Source: Streptomyces diastatochromogenes
Lineage (GTDB): Bacteria; Actinomycetota; Actinomycetes; Streptomycetales; Streptomycetaceae
Length of the DNA: 64,000 nucleotides
Assembly (NCBI GenBank): GCA_026913215.1
Contig: JAPTYK010000001.1
Span: 2,976,001-3,040,000 of the forward strand
Direction: 5' to 3'
In this document: in pieces, positions 9,157-17,506 of the stretch
Position numbering within the stretch: position 1 is the stretch's first letter
Layout of the letters: the number at the start of each line of letters is the position of its first letter
Position numbers and translations under genes: made by a program
Notes under the pieces: generated by a model
Told to the model about the DNA's origin: nothing
The model's input: only the letters and a program-made list of their open reading frames with translations
Database searches by the model: none

Positions 9157-9905
9157 GCGTCTCCCCGATGCTGGTCCGGCTCGCCGCCGAGCGGGCCACC
9201 GGCGCCCTGCTCCGCGACCACGGCACGCTCTACCTCGTCGACGGCCGCGTCGTGCACGCCGAGTCCCCGCCGCCCCCGGCGTCGACGTCCTCCTCACCAC
9301 CGGCGGCCGGCTGCCCCGCGAGGGCTGGGACGAGGCCGTCGACCGGGCCGGGGCCCACCGCGCGGTCGGCCGCTTCCTCGTCGACAGCGGCCGGATCCAC
9401 GGCGGCGAGCTGGAGATCTGCCACCTCGGCGCCGTCTTCGACGCGGCCTTCTTCGCCCTCTCCCCACCAGCGGACCGACCCGCTTCCGGTACGGGGTGGG
9501 GCACTGGTTCAGGACGGTGCGGCCGGTCTCCGCCGAGGCCGTCGAGCGCGAGACCGTCCGCCGCCGCGAACTCCTCGACGCCGTCTGGCCGTACGCCTCC
9601 GTCGACACCGCCCCGTCGTCCCGCGCCCCGCCGCCCCCGGCCAGACCGTGGGGGCCCGGCAGCGCGCGCTGCTCGCCGCCGCCGACGGGGAGCGGACCCC
9701 GGCGGAACTGGCCCGGCTGCTCGGCCGGCCCGCCTTCCACACGCTGCTCGACGTGCGGCGCCTCGCCGCCGCCGGGCTCGTCGCGACCCCGCCCGAACCC
9801 GACCCCGTACCGCCACCGCCGGCGCCCTTACCGGCCCCGCCGGTGGCCGATCCCGACATCGCCCTGCTGCGCCGGCTCCGTGACGCCCTGGAGGCACACC
9901 TGTGA
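9153..9905 (+). CDS. DUF4388/PATAN-like protein with C-terminal winged-helix-like region; contains a TTA codon (frameshifted)
   Basis: Reconstructed length is about 250 residues. The N-terminus ERATGALLRDHGTLYLVDGR followed by VVHAES has the pattern of DUF4388 (PATAN) domains, which sit beside Roadblock and MglA-type GTPase systems. The C-terminal part (LLAAADGERTPAELARLLGR, then HTLLDVRRLAAAGLV) resembles a winged helix, ending in a Pro-rich linker and a short helix. Three one-base gaps in C runs (about 9275, 9466 and 9612) break the frame; adding one C each restores it. A TTA leucine codon at 9828-9830 lies in the linker (PAPLPAP), so translation should need the bldA tRNA. The stop abuts the downstream gene. 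Confidence 0.6.
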   Translation: MSVSPMLVRLAAERATGALLRDHGTLYLVDGRVVHAESPPPPASTSSSPPAAGCPARAGTRPSTGPGPTARSAASSSTAAGSTAASWRSATSAPSSTRPSSPSPHQRTDPLPVRGGALVQDGAAGLRRGRRARDRPPPRTPRRRLAVRLRRHRPVVPRPAAPGQTVGARQRALLAAADGERTPAELARLLGRPAFHTLLDVRRLAAAGLVATPPEPDPVPPPPAPLPAPPVADPDIALLRRLRDALEAHL

Positions 9906-9946
9906 TGAGGCGTGCCCTGCGCCTGCGCGCCGAGAGGAGACAGCTG

Positions 9947-10339
9947 ATGACCGCAGAAGCCGAGGTGCTCGGCGAGCTCAGACGGCTGCGGGCACGGCTG
10001 CCCCAGCTCACCGGAGCCCTGGCGGCCAGCGCCGACGGACTCGTCCTCGCCCACGACACGGCGGACGGCGAGGCGGAGACCGTGGCCGCGCTGACCGCGG
10101 CGGCGCTCGGCGTCGGACAGCGGCTGACCGAGACCACCGGGCAGGGCCGCTTCCGCGAGCTGCTCGTGCGCGGCGACGACGGCTACGTGGCGACGTACGC
10201 GGCGGGCGGCTCGGCCGTCCTGACGCTGCTCGCCGAACCCCGGATCAACGTGGGCCGGCTCCATCTGGAGGCCCGCAGGTCCGGCACCCGGATAGGGGAA
10301 CTCGTCGACGGCGCGCTGGAACGCAAAGACCTGAACTGA
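9947..10339 (+). CDS. Roadblock/LC7-domain protein
   Basis: A 130-residue Roadblock/LC7 protein (LRRLRARLPQLTGALAASAD, GLVLAHDT, YVATYAAGGSAVLTLLAEPR, then NVGRLHLEARR). This family binds or regulates small Ras-like GTPases such as MglA or CvnD. The ATG at 9947 is chosen because GAGAGGAGA lies 6 nt upstream; longer starts at 9902 or 9905 overlap the previous stop but lack a good site. It is cotranscribed with its neighbours. No GTPase gene lies in the cassette, which is unusual. Confidence 0.82.
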   Translation: MTAEAEVLGELRRLRARLPQLTGALAASADGLVLAHDTADGEAETVAALTAAALGVGQRLTETTGQGRFRELLVRGDDGYVATYAAGGSAVLTLLAEPRINVGRLHLEARRSGTRIGELVDGALERKDLN

Positions 10340-10376
10340 CCCGGAGACCCGAACACCGAGAAGGAAGTACGACACC

Positions 10377-10748
10377 ATGGCGAACACCGAGACCTCCCTC
10401 AAGGAAGCGGCCCAGATCGAAGGCACGCTCGGCGCGGCCCTCGTCGACTACACCAGCGGCATGGCGCTCGGCACGATCGGCGGCGGCAAGGAGCTCGACC
10501 TGAGCATGGCCGCGGCGGGCAACACCGACGTCGTCCGGGCCAAGCTCCGGGCGATGGAGATGCTGGGGATCAAGGACGAGATCGAGGACATCCTGATCAC
10601 CCTCGGCGGCCAGTACCACCTGATCCGGCTGCTCAAGGGGCACGGCCGGAACGGCCTCTTCCTCTACCTGGCGCTCGACAAGGACCGCGCGAACCTGGCG
10701 ATGGCCCGCCACCACCTGAAGAGGATCGAGGCCGAGCTCGAAGTCTGA
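10377..10748 (+). CDS. Small Roadblock-like protein, last gene of the cassette
   Basis: A 123-residue protein related to the one at 8773 (LVDYTSGMALGT, then IEDILITLGGQYHLIRLL and FLYLALDKDRANLAMARHHL). The fold is probably Roadblock-like and the function unknown. An AGAAGGAAG ribosome binding site precedes the ATG, and it follows the Roadblock gene by 37 nt. It is convergent with the RpiR regulator, with only 3 nt between the stops. Confidence 0.65.
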   Translation: MANTETSLKEAAQIEGTLGAALVDYTSGMALGTIGGGKELDLSMAAAGNTDVVRAKLRAMEMLGIKDEIEDILITLGGQYHLIRLLKGHGRNGLFLYLALDKDRANLAMARHHLKRIEAELEV

Positions 10749-10751
10749 CCC

Positions 10752-11582
10752 CTACTCGACGAACAGGCCCCGGGCCGCCGCCTTCGTGTCGAACTCCTCC
10801 AGACGCGCCTGCGCGTCGGGGAGTTCGTCCGCCATGGCCTCCAGGAGGACCCGGCCGAGCAGCATCGGCGCGCAGGCGGTGTCGAAGGCGAGCCCGGTGC
10901 CGACGGCGGCCGGGATCAGCAGGTCGCTGTGGGCGGCGACGGGCGCGAAGGCCGACTCGGCGACGGTCACGACCGTGAGCCCGGCCGCCCGCGCGTACTC
11001 CAGGGCCTCGACGACCTCCTTGGGGTGCCGGGGCAGCGCGAAGCAGAGCAGGGCCGTGGCCCCGGCCCGTACGGCCGCGTCGACGCGGTCCGTGAGCATC
11101 GAGCCGCCCTCGTCGAGGAGCCGGACGTCGGGGTGCACCTTGGCGGCGAAGTAGGCGAAGCCCCGCGCCTGCGAGGAGGCGGCCCGCAGTCCGAGCACGG
11201 GCAGCGTCCGGGACCCGGCGAGGCCGCCCGGCCCGCTCGACGGGCGCGGGGTCGGCGAGGAGTCCGGCGAGGTGCCGGAGGTTCTCGATCTCGGCGAGGA
11301 CGGCCTGCTGGTACTCGTTGAGGCCGGAGGTCTCCTCGGCGGCGCGGGCGCGTTCTCCCGCAGGTGCTTGCGCAGCGCCGGGTAGCCGTCGAAGCCGAGG
11401 GCGACGGCGAAGCGGGTGACGGAGGGCTGGCTGACCCCGGCGAGCTCGGCGAGCTCGACGCTGGACAGGAAGGGCACGTCACCGGCGCGCCGGACCATGG
11501 AGTGGGCGATGCGCCGCTGCGTCGGCGTCAGCCGGTGTCCCTCGAAGAGCGCCTGCAGCCGGCCGGCCGGGCTGTCGCTCAT
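10752..11582 (-). CDS. MurR/RpiR-family transcriptional regulator (two compensating frameshifts)
   Basis: A sugar-phosphate-responsive regulator. An N-terminal HTH_6 domain (LTPTQRRIAHSMVRRAG, then VELAELAGVSQPSVTRFAVA) is followed by a C-terminal SIS domain that binds a phosphosugar (RTLPVLGLRAASSQARGFAY, then GATALLCFALPRHPKEVVEA). Between about 11220 and 11350 the residues are out of frame; another frame reads EETSGLNEYQQAVLAEIE and LRHLAGLLADPAP, so two compensating indels are present. The ATG at 11582 is chosen for its GGAAGGGGG ribosome binding site; a GTG 15 nt upstream is possible. A palindrome at 11618-11633 could be its own operator. Confidence 0.85.
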   Translation of the reverse strand: MSDSPAGRLQALFEGHRLTPTQRRIAHSMVRRAGDVPFLSSVELAELAGVSQPSVTRFAVALGFDGYPALRKHLRENAPAPPRRPPASTSTSRPSSPRSRTSGTSPDSSPTPRPSSGPGGLAGSRTLPVLGLRAASSQARGFAYFAAKVHPDVRLLDEGGSMLTDRVDAAVRAGATALLCFALPRHPKEVVEALEYARAAGLTVVTVAESAFAPVAAHSDLLIPAAVGTGLAFDTACAPMLLGRVLLEAMADELPDAQARLEEFDTKAAARGLFVE

Positions 11583-11617
11583 GCCGCCCCCTTCCACTTA
11601 TTCACACGCGAGGCTCT

Positions 11618-11633
11618 TGCATAAGGATATGCA
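11618..11633. promoter_or_regulatory. Palindrome upstream of the RpiR regulator
   Basis: TGCATA-AGGA-TATGCA, perfect 6-bp arms with a 4-nt spacer, lies in a locally AT-rich patch 36 nt upstream of the regulator start. It overlaps the place where the promoter is expected, as an autoregulatory operator would. Confidence 0.45.
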
Positions 11634-11903
11634 CAAGGAGCCGCGCGCGGCAGGGCCGGCCGGAGGGTGAGATGGACGCGGGGACCGCCGCACCCCGTCA
11701 CCGGGGGCGGGACGACGGCGGTCCCCGCGAGGGACACGGGCCCGGGTCAGGGCCGGTCACCGCGTCCGCGGCGTCTGTGGAGGCCCGGGAGCCGCTCCGG
11801 AGGTCCGTGACGCCGACGAGCACCAATGTGCCGGACGCGTGTTAAGCGGGTGCTGCGGGTACGTGTCGCCCTCGTACCAATCGCACGAACTGCTGCGTAC
11901 CGC
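11634..11903. other. Intergenic region between cbs and the RpiR regulator, with a terminator-like hairpin
   Basis: No convincing coding frame. The arm at 11677-11690 (CGCGGGGACCGCCG) pairs perfectly with 11716-11729 (CGGCGGTCCCCGCG), a 14-bp stem over a 25-nt loop. It lies downstream of the leftward cbs gene, so it is probably its terminator. Confidence 0.55.
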
Positions 11904-13292
11904 CTACTTCGCGCCGCTGTTGGCCAGGAAGGCCAGCAGGTCCTGACGGCTCACGACACCGGTCGGCTTGCCCTCGACCAGCACGATGGCCGCGTCGGCG
12001 GACTCGCCGAGGACGGACATCAGGTCGGCGATCGGCTCGCCGGAGCCGACCTGCGGCAGGGGCGCGCTCATGTGCCGCTCCAGCGGGTCCTCCAGGGAGG
12101 CCTTCTGGGTGAAGAGGTGGTCGAGGAGCTCGCGCTCGACGACCGAGCCGACGACCTCGGCGGCCATGACGTCGGGGTGGCCGGCGCCGGGCTTCACGAT
12201 GGGCATCTGGGAGACGCCGTACTCGCGCAGCACCTCGATGGCCTGGCCGACCGTCTCGTCCGGGTGCATGTGGACGAGGGAGGGCATGACGCCCTCCTTG
12301 TGGCGCAGGACGTCGGCGACGGTGGCGGTGGAGGTGTCCTCCAGGAAGCCGTGGCCGGCCATCCACTCGTCGCTGAAGATCTTCGACATGTAGCCGCGGC
12401 CGGAGTCCGGGAGCAGCACGACGACGACGTCGTCGGGGCCGAGCTCCTTGGCGACCTCCAGGGCCGCGACGACGGCCATGCCGCAGGAGCCGCCGACGAG
12501 GAGGCCCTCCTCCTTGGCGAGGCGGCGGGTCATCTGGAAGGAGTCCTTGTCGGACACCGCGACGATCCGGTCCGTGACGTTGCGGTCGTAGGCGGTGGGC
12601 CAGAAGTCCTCGCCGACGCCCTCGACCAGGTACGGACGGCCGGAGCCGCCGGAGTAGACCGAGCCCTCCGGGTCCGCGCCGATGACCTTGACCTTCCCGC
12701 CGCTGACCTCCTTGAGGTAGTTGCCGGTGCCGGAGATGGTGCCGCCGGTGCCGACGCCCGCGACGAAGTGGGTGATCTTCCCGTCCGTCTGCTCCCACAG
12801 CTCGGGACCGGTGGTCTCGTAGTGCGAGCGCGGGTTGTTCGGGTTCGAGTACTGGTCGGGCTTCCAGGCGCCCGGCGTCTCGCGGACGAGGCGGTCCGAG
12901 ACGTTGTAGTACGAGTCGGGGTGCTCGGGGTCGACGGCCGTGGGGCAGACGACGACCTCGGCGCCGTAGGCCCGCAGCACGTTGATCTTGTCGAGCGACA
13001 CCTTGTCGGGGCAGACGAAGATGCACTTGTAGCCCTTCTGCTGGGCCACGATCGCCAGGCCGACGCCGGTGTTCCCGGACGTGGGCTCGACGATGGTGCC
13101 GCCGGGCTTGAGCGCACCGCTCTCCTCGGCCGCTTCGATCATGCGCACGGCGATCCGGTCCTTGACCGAGCCTCCGGGGTTGAAGTACTCGACCTTGGCC
13201 AGAACGGTCGCCTGAATGCCCGCTGTGACGTTGTTGAGCTTCACCAGCGGGGTGTTGCCGACGAGGCTGATCATCGAGTCGTGGAATTGCAC
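11904..13292 (-). CDS. cbs: Cystathionine beta-synthase
   Basis: A 462-residue PLP enzyme that condenses homocysteine and serine to cystathionine, the entry to reverse transsulfuration. The PLP lysine is in FNPGGSVKDRIA; the substrate loop EPTSGNTGVGLA and the phosphate cup GVGTGGTISGTG are intact. The C-terminus carries a CBS-domain pair (from about residue 335: DVLRHKEGVMPSLVHMHPDE; GEPIADLMSVLGESADAAIV). In other Streptomyces a cystathionine gamma-synthase or lyase gene commonly follows; none does here. It is divergent from the SGNH esterase. The frame is intact. Confidence 0.95.
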   Translation of the reverse strand: MQFHDSMISLVGNTPLVKLNNVTAGIQATVLAKVEYFNPGGSVKDRIAVRMIEAAEESGALKPGGTIVEPTSGNTGVGLAIVAQQKGYKCIFVCPDKVSLDKINVLRAYGAEVVVCPTAVDPEHPDSYYNVSDRLVRETPGAWKPDQYSNPNNPRSHYETTGPELWEQTDGKITHFVAGVGTGGTISGTGNYLKEVSGGKVKVIGADPEGSVYSGGSGRPYLVEGVGEDFWPTAYDRNVTDRIVAVSDKDSFQMTRRLAKEEGLLVGGSCGMAVVAALEVAKELGPDDVVVVLLPDSGRGYMSKIFSDEWMAGHGFLEDTSTATVADVLRHKEGVMPSLVHMHPDETVGQAIEVLREYGVSQMPIVKPGAGHPDVMAAEVVGSVVERELLDHLFTQKASLEDPLERHMSAPLPQVGSGEPIADLMSVLGESADAAIVLVEGKPTGVVSRQDLLAFLANSGAK

Positions 13293-13396
13293 CGTAATCT
13301 CCGGGGTCTCCGTAATGGTGTGGCCAGCGTATGCGTAGTCGGAGCGGGTTACGGGGCAGTTAGACCCTGAACGGCTTGAAGGAGGTGACGGCCCCC

Positions 13397-14395
13397 ATGT
13401 CGAGGGCGAGGGTGGCGCGGCGGATCGCCGCGGGTGCGGCGTACGGCGGCGGGAGCATCGGGCTGATCGGGGTGGCGGCGGTGGGCCTCCTCCTGGCCGA
13501 GGCGCAGCTCGCGAAGCGCTCGGTCCACGGCGTGCCGGCGCCGCTGCCGCCGGTGGCGGACGGGCTCTACGGCCGGGCCTTCGGCACGGACGATCCGCTG
13601 CGGCTGGCCCTTCTGGGTGATTCCACGGCCGCGGGGCAGGGGTGCGCCGCTCGGGCAGACCCGGGCGCCCTGCTCGCCTCCGGGCTCGCGGCGGTGGCGG
13701 AGCGGCCGGTGGTCCTGCGGAACGTGGCGCTCTCGGGGGCGCGCTCGGACGACCTGGAGCGGCAGGTCTCGCTGCTGCTCGCGCAGCCGCTCGGGCCCCC
13801 GGACGTGTGCGTGATCATGATCGGCGCGAACGACGTGACGCACCGGCTGCCGCCGACGGAGTCGGTGCGGCTGCTCGCCTCGGCCGTGCGGCGGCTGCGG
13901 ACGGCGGGCGCGGAGGTGGTCGTCGGGACCTGCCCGGACCTGGGCACGATCGAGCCGGTCTACCAGCCGCTGCGCTGGCTCGCGCGGCGGCCTCGCGGCA
14001 GCTGGCGGCGGCGCAGACGATCGTGGTGGTCGAGCAGGGGGCCGGACGGTGTCGCTGGGCGACCTGCTCGGCCCCGAGTTCGCGGCCAACCCGCGCGAGA
14101 TGTTCGGGATCGACAACTTCCACCCCTCGGCGGAGGGGTACGCGACGGCCGCCATGGCGGTCCTGCCGACGCTGTGCGCCTCGCTCGGCGTCTGGCCGGA
14201 GACGGACCGGCTGGAGCCCGCCCGCCGCGAGAACATGCTGCCGGTGGCGAAGGCGGCGGCCGAGGCGGTCCGGGAGGCGGGCACCGAGGTCACGGGCGCC
14301 CGCGCCCCTGGGCCCTCCTGAAGCACCGCCGCCGCCGGCGCCTCCCCGTCCCCGCGGAGACCCCGTCCCCGGCCCCGGAGGACGCCCAGACGTGA
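13397..14395 (+). CDS. SGNH/GDSL-type esterase, membrane-anchored (frameshifted)
   Basis: A lipase/esterase of the SGNH superfamily: the block I serine in LALLGDSTAAGQG, block III GAND (MIGANDVTH) and block V DNFHPSAEGYATAA with the catalytic Asp/His. An N-terminal hydrophobic stretch (GSIGLIGVAAVGLLLAEAQL) is a signal anchor. The ATG at 13397 sits behind GAAGGAGGTG. Frame breaks at about 13985, 14040 and 14310 are each one base in a GC run; the final segment ends in an Arg-rich, then Pro/Glu-rich tail. The substrate is unknown. The IS element lies 43 nt downstream. Confidence 0.85.
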   Translation: MSRARVARRIAAGAAYGGGSIGLIGVAAVGLLLAEAQLAKRSVHGVPAPLPPVADGLYGRAFGTDDPLRLALLGDSTAAGQGCAARADPGALLASGLAAVAERPVVLRNVALSGARSDDLERQVSLLLAQPLGPPDVCVIMIGANDVTHRLPPTESVRLLASAVRRLRTAGAEVVVGTCPDLGTIEPVYQPLRWLARRPRGSWRRRRRSWWSSRGPDGVAGRPARPRVRGQPARDVRDRQLPPLGGGVRDGRHGGPADAVRLARRLAGDGPAGARPPREHAAGGEGGGRGGPGGGHRGHGRPRPWALLKHRRRRRLPVPAETPSPAPEDAQT

Positions 14396-14482
14396 CGCCT
14401 CCGCCGTCCGCGGGGCCCGACGACTGAGCGCCCGCTTAGACGTCGTTTCTTATGGCTGGATTGGTGGGGTCCGTTGTTGCGG

Positions 14483-14931
14483 TCAGTGCGGATGCGTGGT
14501 GCCGCGCACGTACCACTGGTCGGCGTTGTGAGGGAGAAACCCCTTGGTCCCGTACTCATCAGAGATCGAGATGGAGAGGTACACACTGCACGTCTGGCCG
14601 GTGGCGACACCGGGATAGTCGAGTCTGATCCCCGGCGACTCGTCAGGGAATGTGTCGAACACCCAGTTCGCCGGACCGGTGTGAACCCTGCTGTCTGCCT
14701 CCCGCAACCCGGCCCGGGATCTGGCACCTTCTCCAGCTCTGCAGAGCCGTCCGCCCTGACCGTCAGCCGCCCACCGTCCGAGGCCGACCAGACCCCTTGC
14801 ACGTCACTGACGGTGAGCGAAGGGTCGTCAGGAGCCTCGGTCAGGCCTATGAGAACGCTGGCCAGTGCCGCAATGACGAACGCTCCAGCGGCAACAGACA
14901 ACCAGACGAATACCCTTGGCCGATCATTCAC
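14483..14931 (-). CDS. Passenger membrane-anchored hypothetical protein inside the IS (frameshifted near 14703)
   Basis: Reconstructed at about 149 residues: an N-terminal transmembrane or signal segment (VFVWLSVAAGAFVIAALASV), then an extracytoplasmic domain with DVQGVWSASDGGRLTVRADG, WVFDTFPDESPGIRLDYPG and YGTKGFLPHNADQWYVRG. The pattern resembles small secreted Streptomyces proteins of unknown function. The GTG start has GGGGGAGGG upstream. One base is missing near 14703. Base composition is visibly less GC-rich than the flanking core genes, which fits acquisition. It lies wholly within the terminal repeats and is read in the same direction as the transposase. Confidence 0.65.
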
Positions 14932-15079
14932 TGAGACCCTCCCCCAGCGCAGGTGACCTGGGCATCTCCCAGTTCCCGCCTGCGCCTCAATCATGATCCC
15001 GACACAGACCAGAGGGAACCCGGCTTGAAACCTTGGCAACTGTTGCTGGCCCGCGAGGCGAGCGATCGGGCTTTCCGGC

Positions 15080-15896
15080 TCAGGCCTTGCCTCCGGAGGT
15101 CAGCCGACGGTAGCCGATGAGTGTCGCGGCTATGCCGACAAAGGCGAGGAAGTGCTCGGCCTTGCGTTCGTAGCGTCGGTGGAGCCGGCGGCAGCCGCCA
15201 GCCAGGACACGGTTCTCTCGACCACCCACCGATGCCGCCCAGTCGCTGTGAGGACTCGACGCCCCTGCGGGCGATGCGGTGGCGGATACCGCGCTCGCGG
15301 AGCCATCGGCGCAGGTGGTCGTAGTCGTAGCCCTTGTCGGCGTGCAGTTTCGCCGGCTTCCGGCGCCGGGGTCCGCGGCGGGAGCGGACGGGCGGGATGC
15401 CGCGGACGAGCGGCTCCAGGCCCTGGCTGTCGTGCATGTTCGCGCCGGAGATACCCAGCGACAGCAGCAGCCCGTTCCGGTCACAGATCAGATGAATCTT
15501 CGATCCCAACTTGCCGCGGTCGGTCGGATTCGGTCCCGTCAGCGGCCCCTTTGCCGCCCGCAGACTGACGGAGTCGATCGCGCACCGCGACCAGTCCAGC
15601 TCGCCCCGCGCTCCGAGTTCGTCAAGGACCACGCGGTAGAGCCTCGCCCAGACCCGATCCCGGCTCCACTGAGCGAACCGGCGGTAGACCGTGGGCCAGG
15701 CCGGGCCGAACACCGGCGGCAGCTGCCGCCACGTGCAGCCCGACGTCGCCACGAAGATGATCGCGGCCAGGGCCTCACGGTCACCTGCCCGGCGTCGGCC
15801 ACCGCCCTGCGGACGTATCACCTCCGTCGGTGGCACCACCCGCCGGAACAGCACCCACAACTCGTCCGGCACCAACCGCTCAACCAGATCCGTCAT
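15080..15896 (-). CDS. IS5-family (DUF4096 + DDE) transposase, frameshifted near 15240
   Basis: The N-terminal DUF4096 domain (ERLVPDELWVLFRRVVPP, then SGCTWRQLPPVFGPAWPTVY) is followed by a DDE domain with the first Asp in CAIDSVSLRAAKG, the second in KLHADKGYDYDHLRRWL, and the C-terminal Glu in VVERTVSWL once the frame is corrected. A missing G in the run at about 15238-15241 breaks the frame after SSQRLG; the other frame continues GCRRLHRRYERKAEHFLAFV to the stop at 15080. Either a sequencing error or a real inactivation; in the assembly as given the catalytic Glu is lost. Confidence 0.88.
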
Positions 15897-16039
15897 GCAC
15901 GGATCAACGAACGATCACGCCATAAGAAACGACGTCTTAGAAAAGAGGTCCGCGTCACACCGTCAGGGCGGTGACCCGTGCGGTACGTACGGGTAACTTC
16001 CCTTTCAGTCCGCCCCCTCCGCACCCTCATGGAGCCGTG

Positions 16040-17260
16040 ATGCCCGAAGCCGTGATCGTCTCGACCGCCCGCTCCCCCATCGGCCGGGCCTTCAAGGGCT
16101 CCCTGAAGGACCTGCGGCCGGACGACCTGACCGCCACGATCATCCAGGCCGCCCTGGCGAAGGTGCCGGAGCTGGACCCGCGGGACATCGACGACCTGAT
16201 GCTGGGCTGCGGCCTGCCCGGCGGCGAGCAGGGCAACAACCTGGGCCGGATCGTCGCCGTGCAGATGGGCATGGACCACCTGCCGGGCTGCACGATCACC
16301 CGTTACTGCTCCTCCTCCCTGCAGACCTCCCGCATGGCGCTGCACGCGATCAAGGCGGGCGAGGGCGACGTCTTCATCTCGGCCGGCGTCGAGATGGTGT
16401 CCCGCTTCGTGAAGGGCAACTCGGACTCGCTGCCCGACACGCACAACCCGTTCTTCGCCGACGCCGAGGCCCGCACCGCCGCCGTCGCCGAGTCCGAGGG
16501 CTCCTCCTGGCACGACCCGCGCGAGGACGGCCTCGTCCCCGACGCGTACATCGCGATGGGCCAGACCGCGGAGAACCTGGCCCGCTGGAAGGGCGTCAGC
16601 CGCCAGGAGATGGACGAGTTCGGCGTGCGCTCGCAGAACCTCGCCGAGCAGGCCATCAAGAACGGCTTCTGGGCGCGCGAGATCACCCCGGTGACGCTGC
16701 CCGACGGCACCGTCGTCTCCGCGGACGACGGCCCGCGCGCCGGCGTCACCCTGGAGGGCGTCTCCGGCCTCAAGCCCGTCTTCCGCCCCGACGGCCTGGT
16801 CACCGCCGGCAACTGCTGCCCGCTGAACGACGGCGCCGCCGCGCTCGTGATCATGTCCGACACCAAGGCCCGCGAGCTCGGCCTGACCCCGCTGGCCCGG
16901 ATCGTCTCCACCGGCGTCTCCGGCCTCTCCCCCGAGATCATGGGCCTGGGCCCGGTCGAGGCCTCGAAGCAGGCCCTCAAGCGCGCCGGCCTGACGATCG
17001 GCGACATCGACCTCGCCGAGATCAACGAGGCCTTCGCCGCCCAGGTCATCCCCTCCTACCAGGACCTGGGCCTGGACCTGGACAAGGTGAACGTCAACGG
17101 TGGCGCCATCGCCGTCGGCCACCCCTTCGGCATGACCGGCGCCCGCATCACCGGCACCCTGATCAACAGCCTCCAGTTCCACGACAAGCAGTTCGGCCTG
17201 GAGACCATGTGCGTCGGCGGCGGCCAGGGCATGGCGATGGTCATCGAGCGCCTGAGCTGA
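16040..17260 (+). CDS. Acetyl-CoA C-acyltransferase (thiolase)
   Basis: A 406-residue thiolase that interconverts two acyl-CoA units and an acetoacetyl/3-ketoacyl-CoA. The nucleophilic Cys is in [14 protein letters not shown], the active-site His in [16 protein letters not shown] and the second Cys in [11 protein letters not shown]. The N-terminus [19 protein letters not shown] is typical. ATG 16040 has GGAGCC just upstream. The long form resembles fatty-acid oxidation (FadA-type) enzymes more than biosynthetic PhaA, but no FadB is adjacent. The frame is intact. Confidence 0.92.
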   Translation: MPEAVIVSTARSPIGRAFKGSLKDLRPDDLTATIIQAALAKVPELDPRDIDDLMLGCGLPGGEQGNNLGRIVAVQMGMDHLPGCTITRYCSSSLQTSRMALHAIKAGEGDVFISAGVEMVSRFVKGNSDSLPDTHNPFFADAEARTAAVAESEGSSWHDPREDGLVPDAYIAMGQTAENLARWKGVSRQEMDEFGVRSQNLAEQAIKNGFWAREITPVTLPDGTVVSADDGPRAGVTLEGVSGLKPVFRPDGLVTAGNCCPLNDGAAALVIMSDTKARELGLTPLARIVSTGVSGLSPEIMGLGPVEASKQALKRAGLTIGDIDLAEINEAFAAQVIPSYQDLGLDLDKVNVNGGAIAVGHPFGMTGARITGTLINSLQFHDKQFGLETMCVGGGQGMAMVIERLS

Positions 17261-17320
17261 GACGCTCCCCGCTCTCCACGTGCCGAGCGGGTCAACCGCA
17301 CCGCGTCCGAGCCGTGACCG

Positions 17321-17359
17321 AATCTCCCCCAGGATGTGACCTATATCCCGGGGGAGATT
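17321..17359 (+). terminator. Intrinsic terminator after the thiolase gene
   Basis: AATCTCCCCC at 17321-17330 pairs perfectly with GGGGGAGATT at 17350-17359 and is followed by GTTTTC, a weak U-tract. It lies 60 nt past the stop. Confidence 0.8.
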
Positions 17360-17506
17360 GTTTTCCCAGGTCAGAGCTGTTTCAGGACTAAACGCCTGGC
17401 AGAAATACCTGTCCAATTCGTGACGTAATGCACTGACAGCGGGCGCCGCCCCGGGACAAGCTGATGTAGGAAGTCGGGGGATCGACTCGGAATCGGGAGT
17501 ACGTCA

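Larger units (their letters stand above)
14439..15936 (-). mobile_element. IS5-type insertion element with a passenger gene
   Basis: The left end 14439-14456 (GACGTCGTTTCTTATGGC) and right end 15919-15936 (GCCATAAGAAACGACGTC) are perfect 18-bp inverted repeats. They are flanked by TTA on both sides (14436-14438 and 15937-15939), read equally well as a 5-bp CTTAG repeat if the terminal base pair is counted outside; TNA duplications are known in IS5-type elements. The 1498-bp span exceeds the roughly 0.85-0.9 kb usual for this transposase type. The extra part holds an unrelated membrane-protein gene. The element sits between the SGNH esterase and the thiolase genes without breaking either. Confidence 0.85.

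Noticed and set aside
15230..15245. Programmed ribosomal frameshift in the IS5-type transposase
   Set aside because: The site is a plain G run without an A-rich slippery motif, and identical one-base losses occur in many unrelated genes here.
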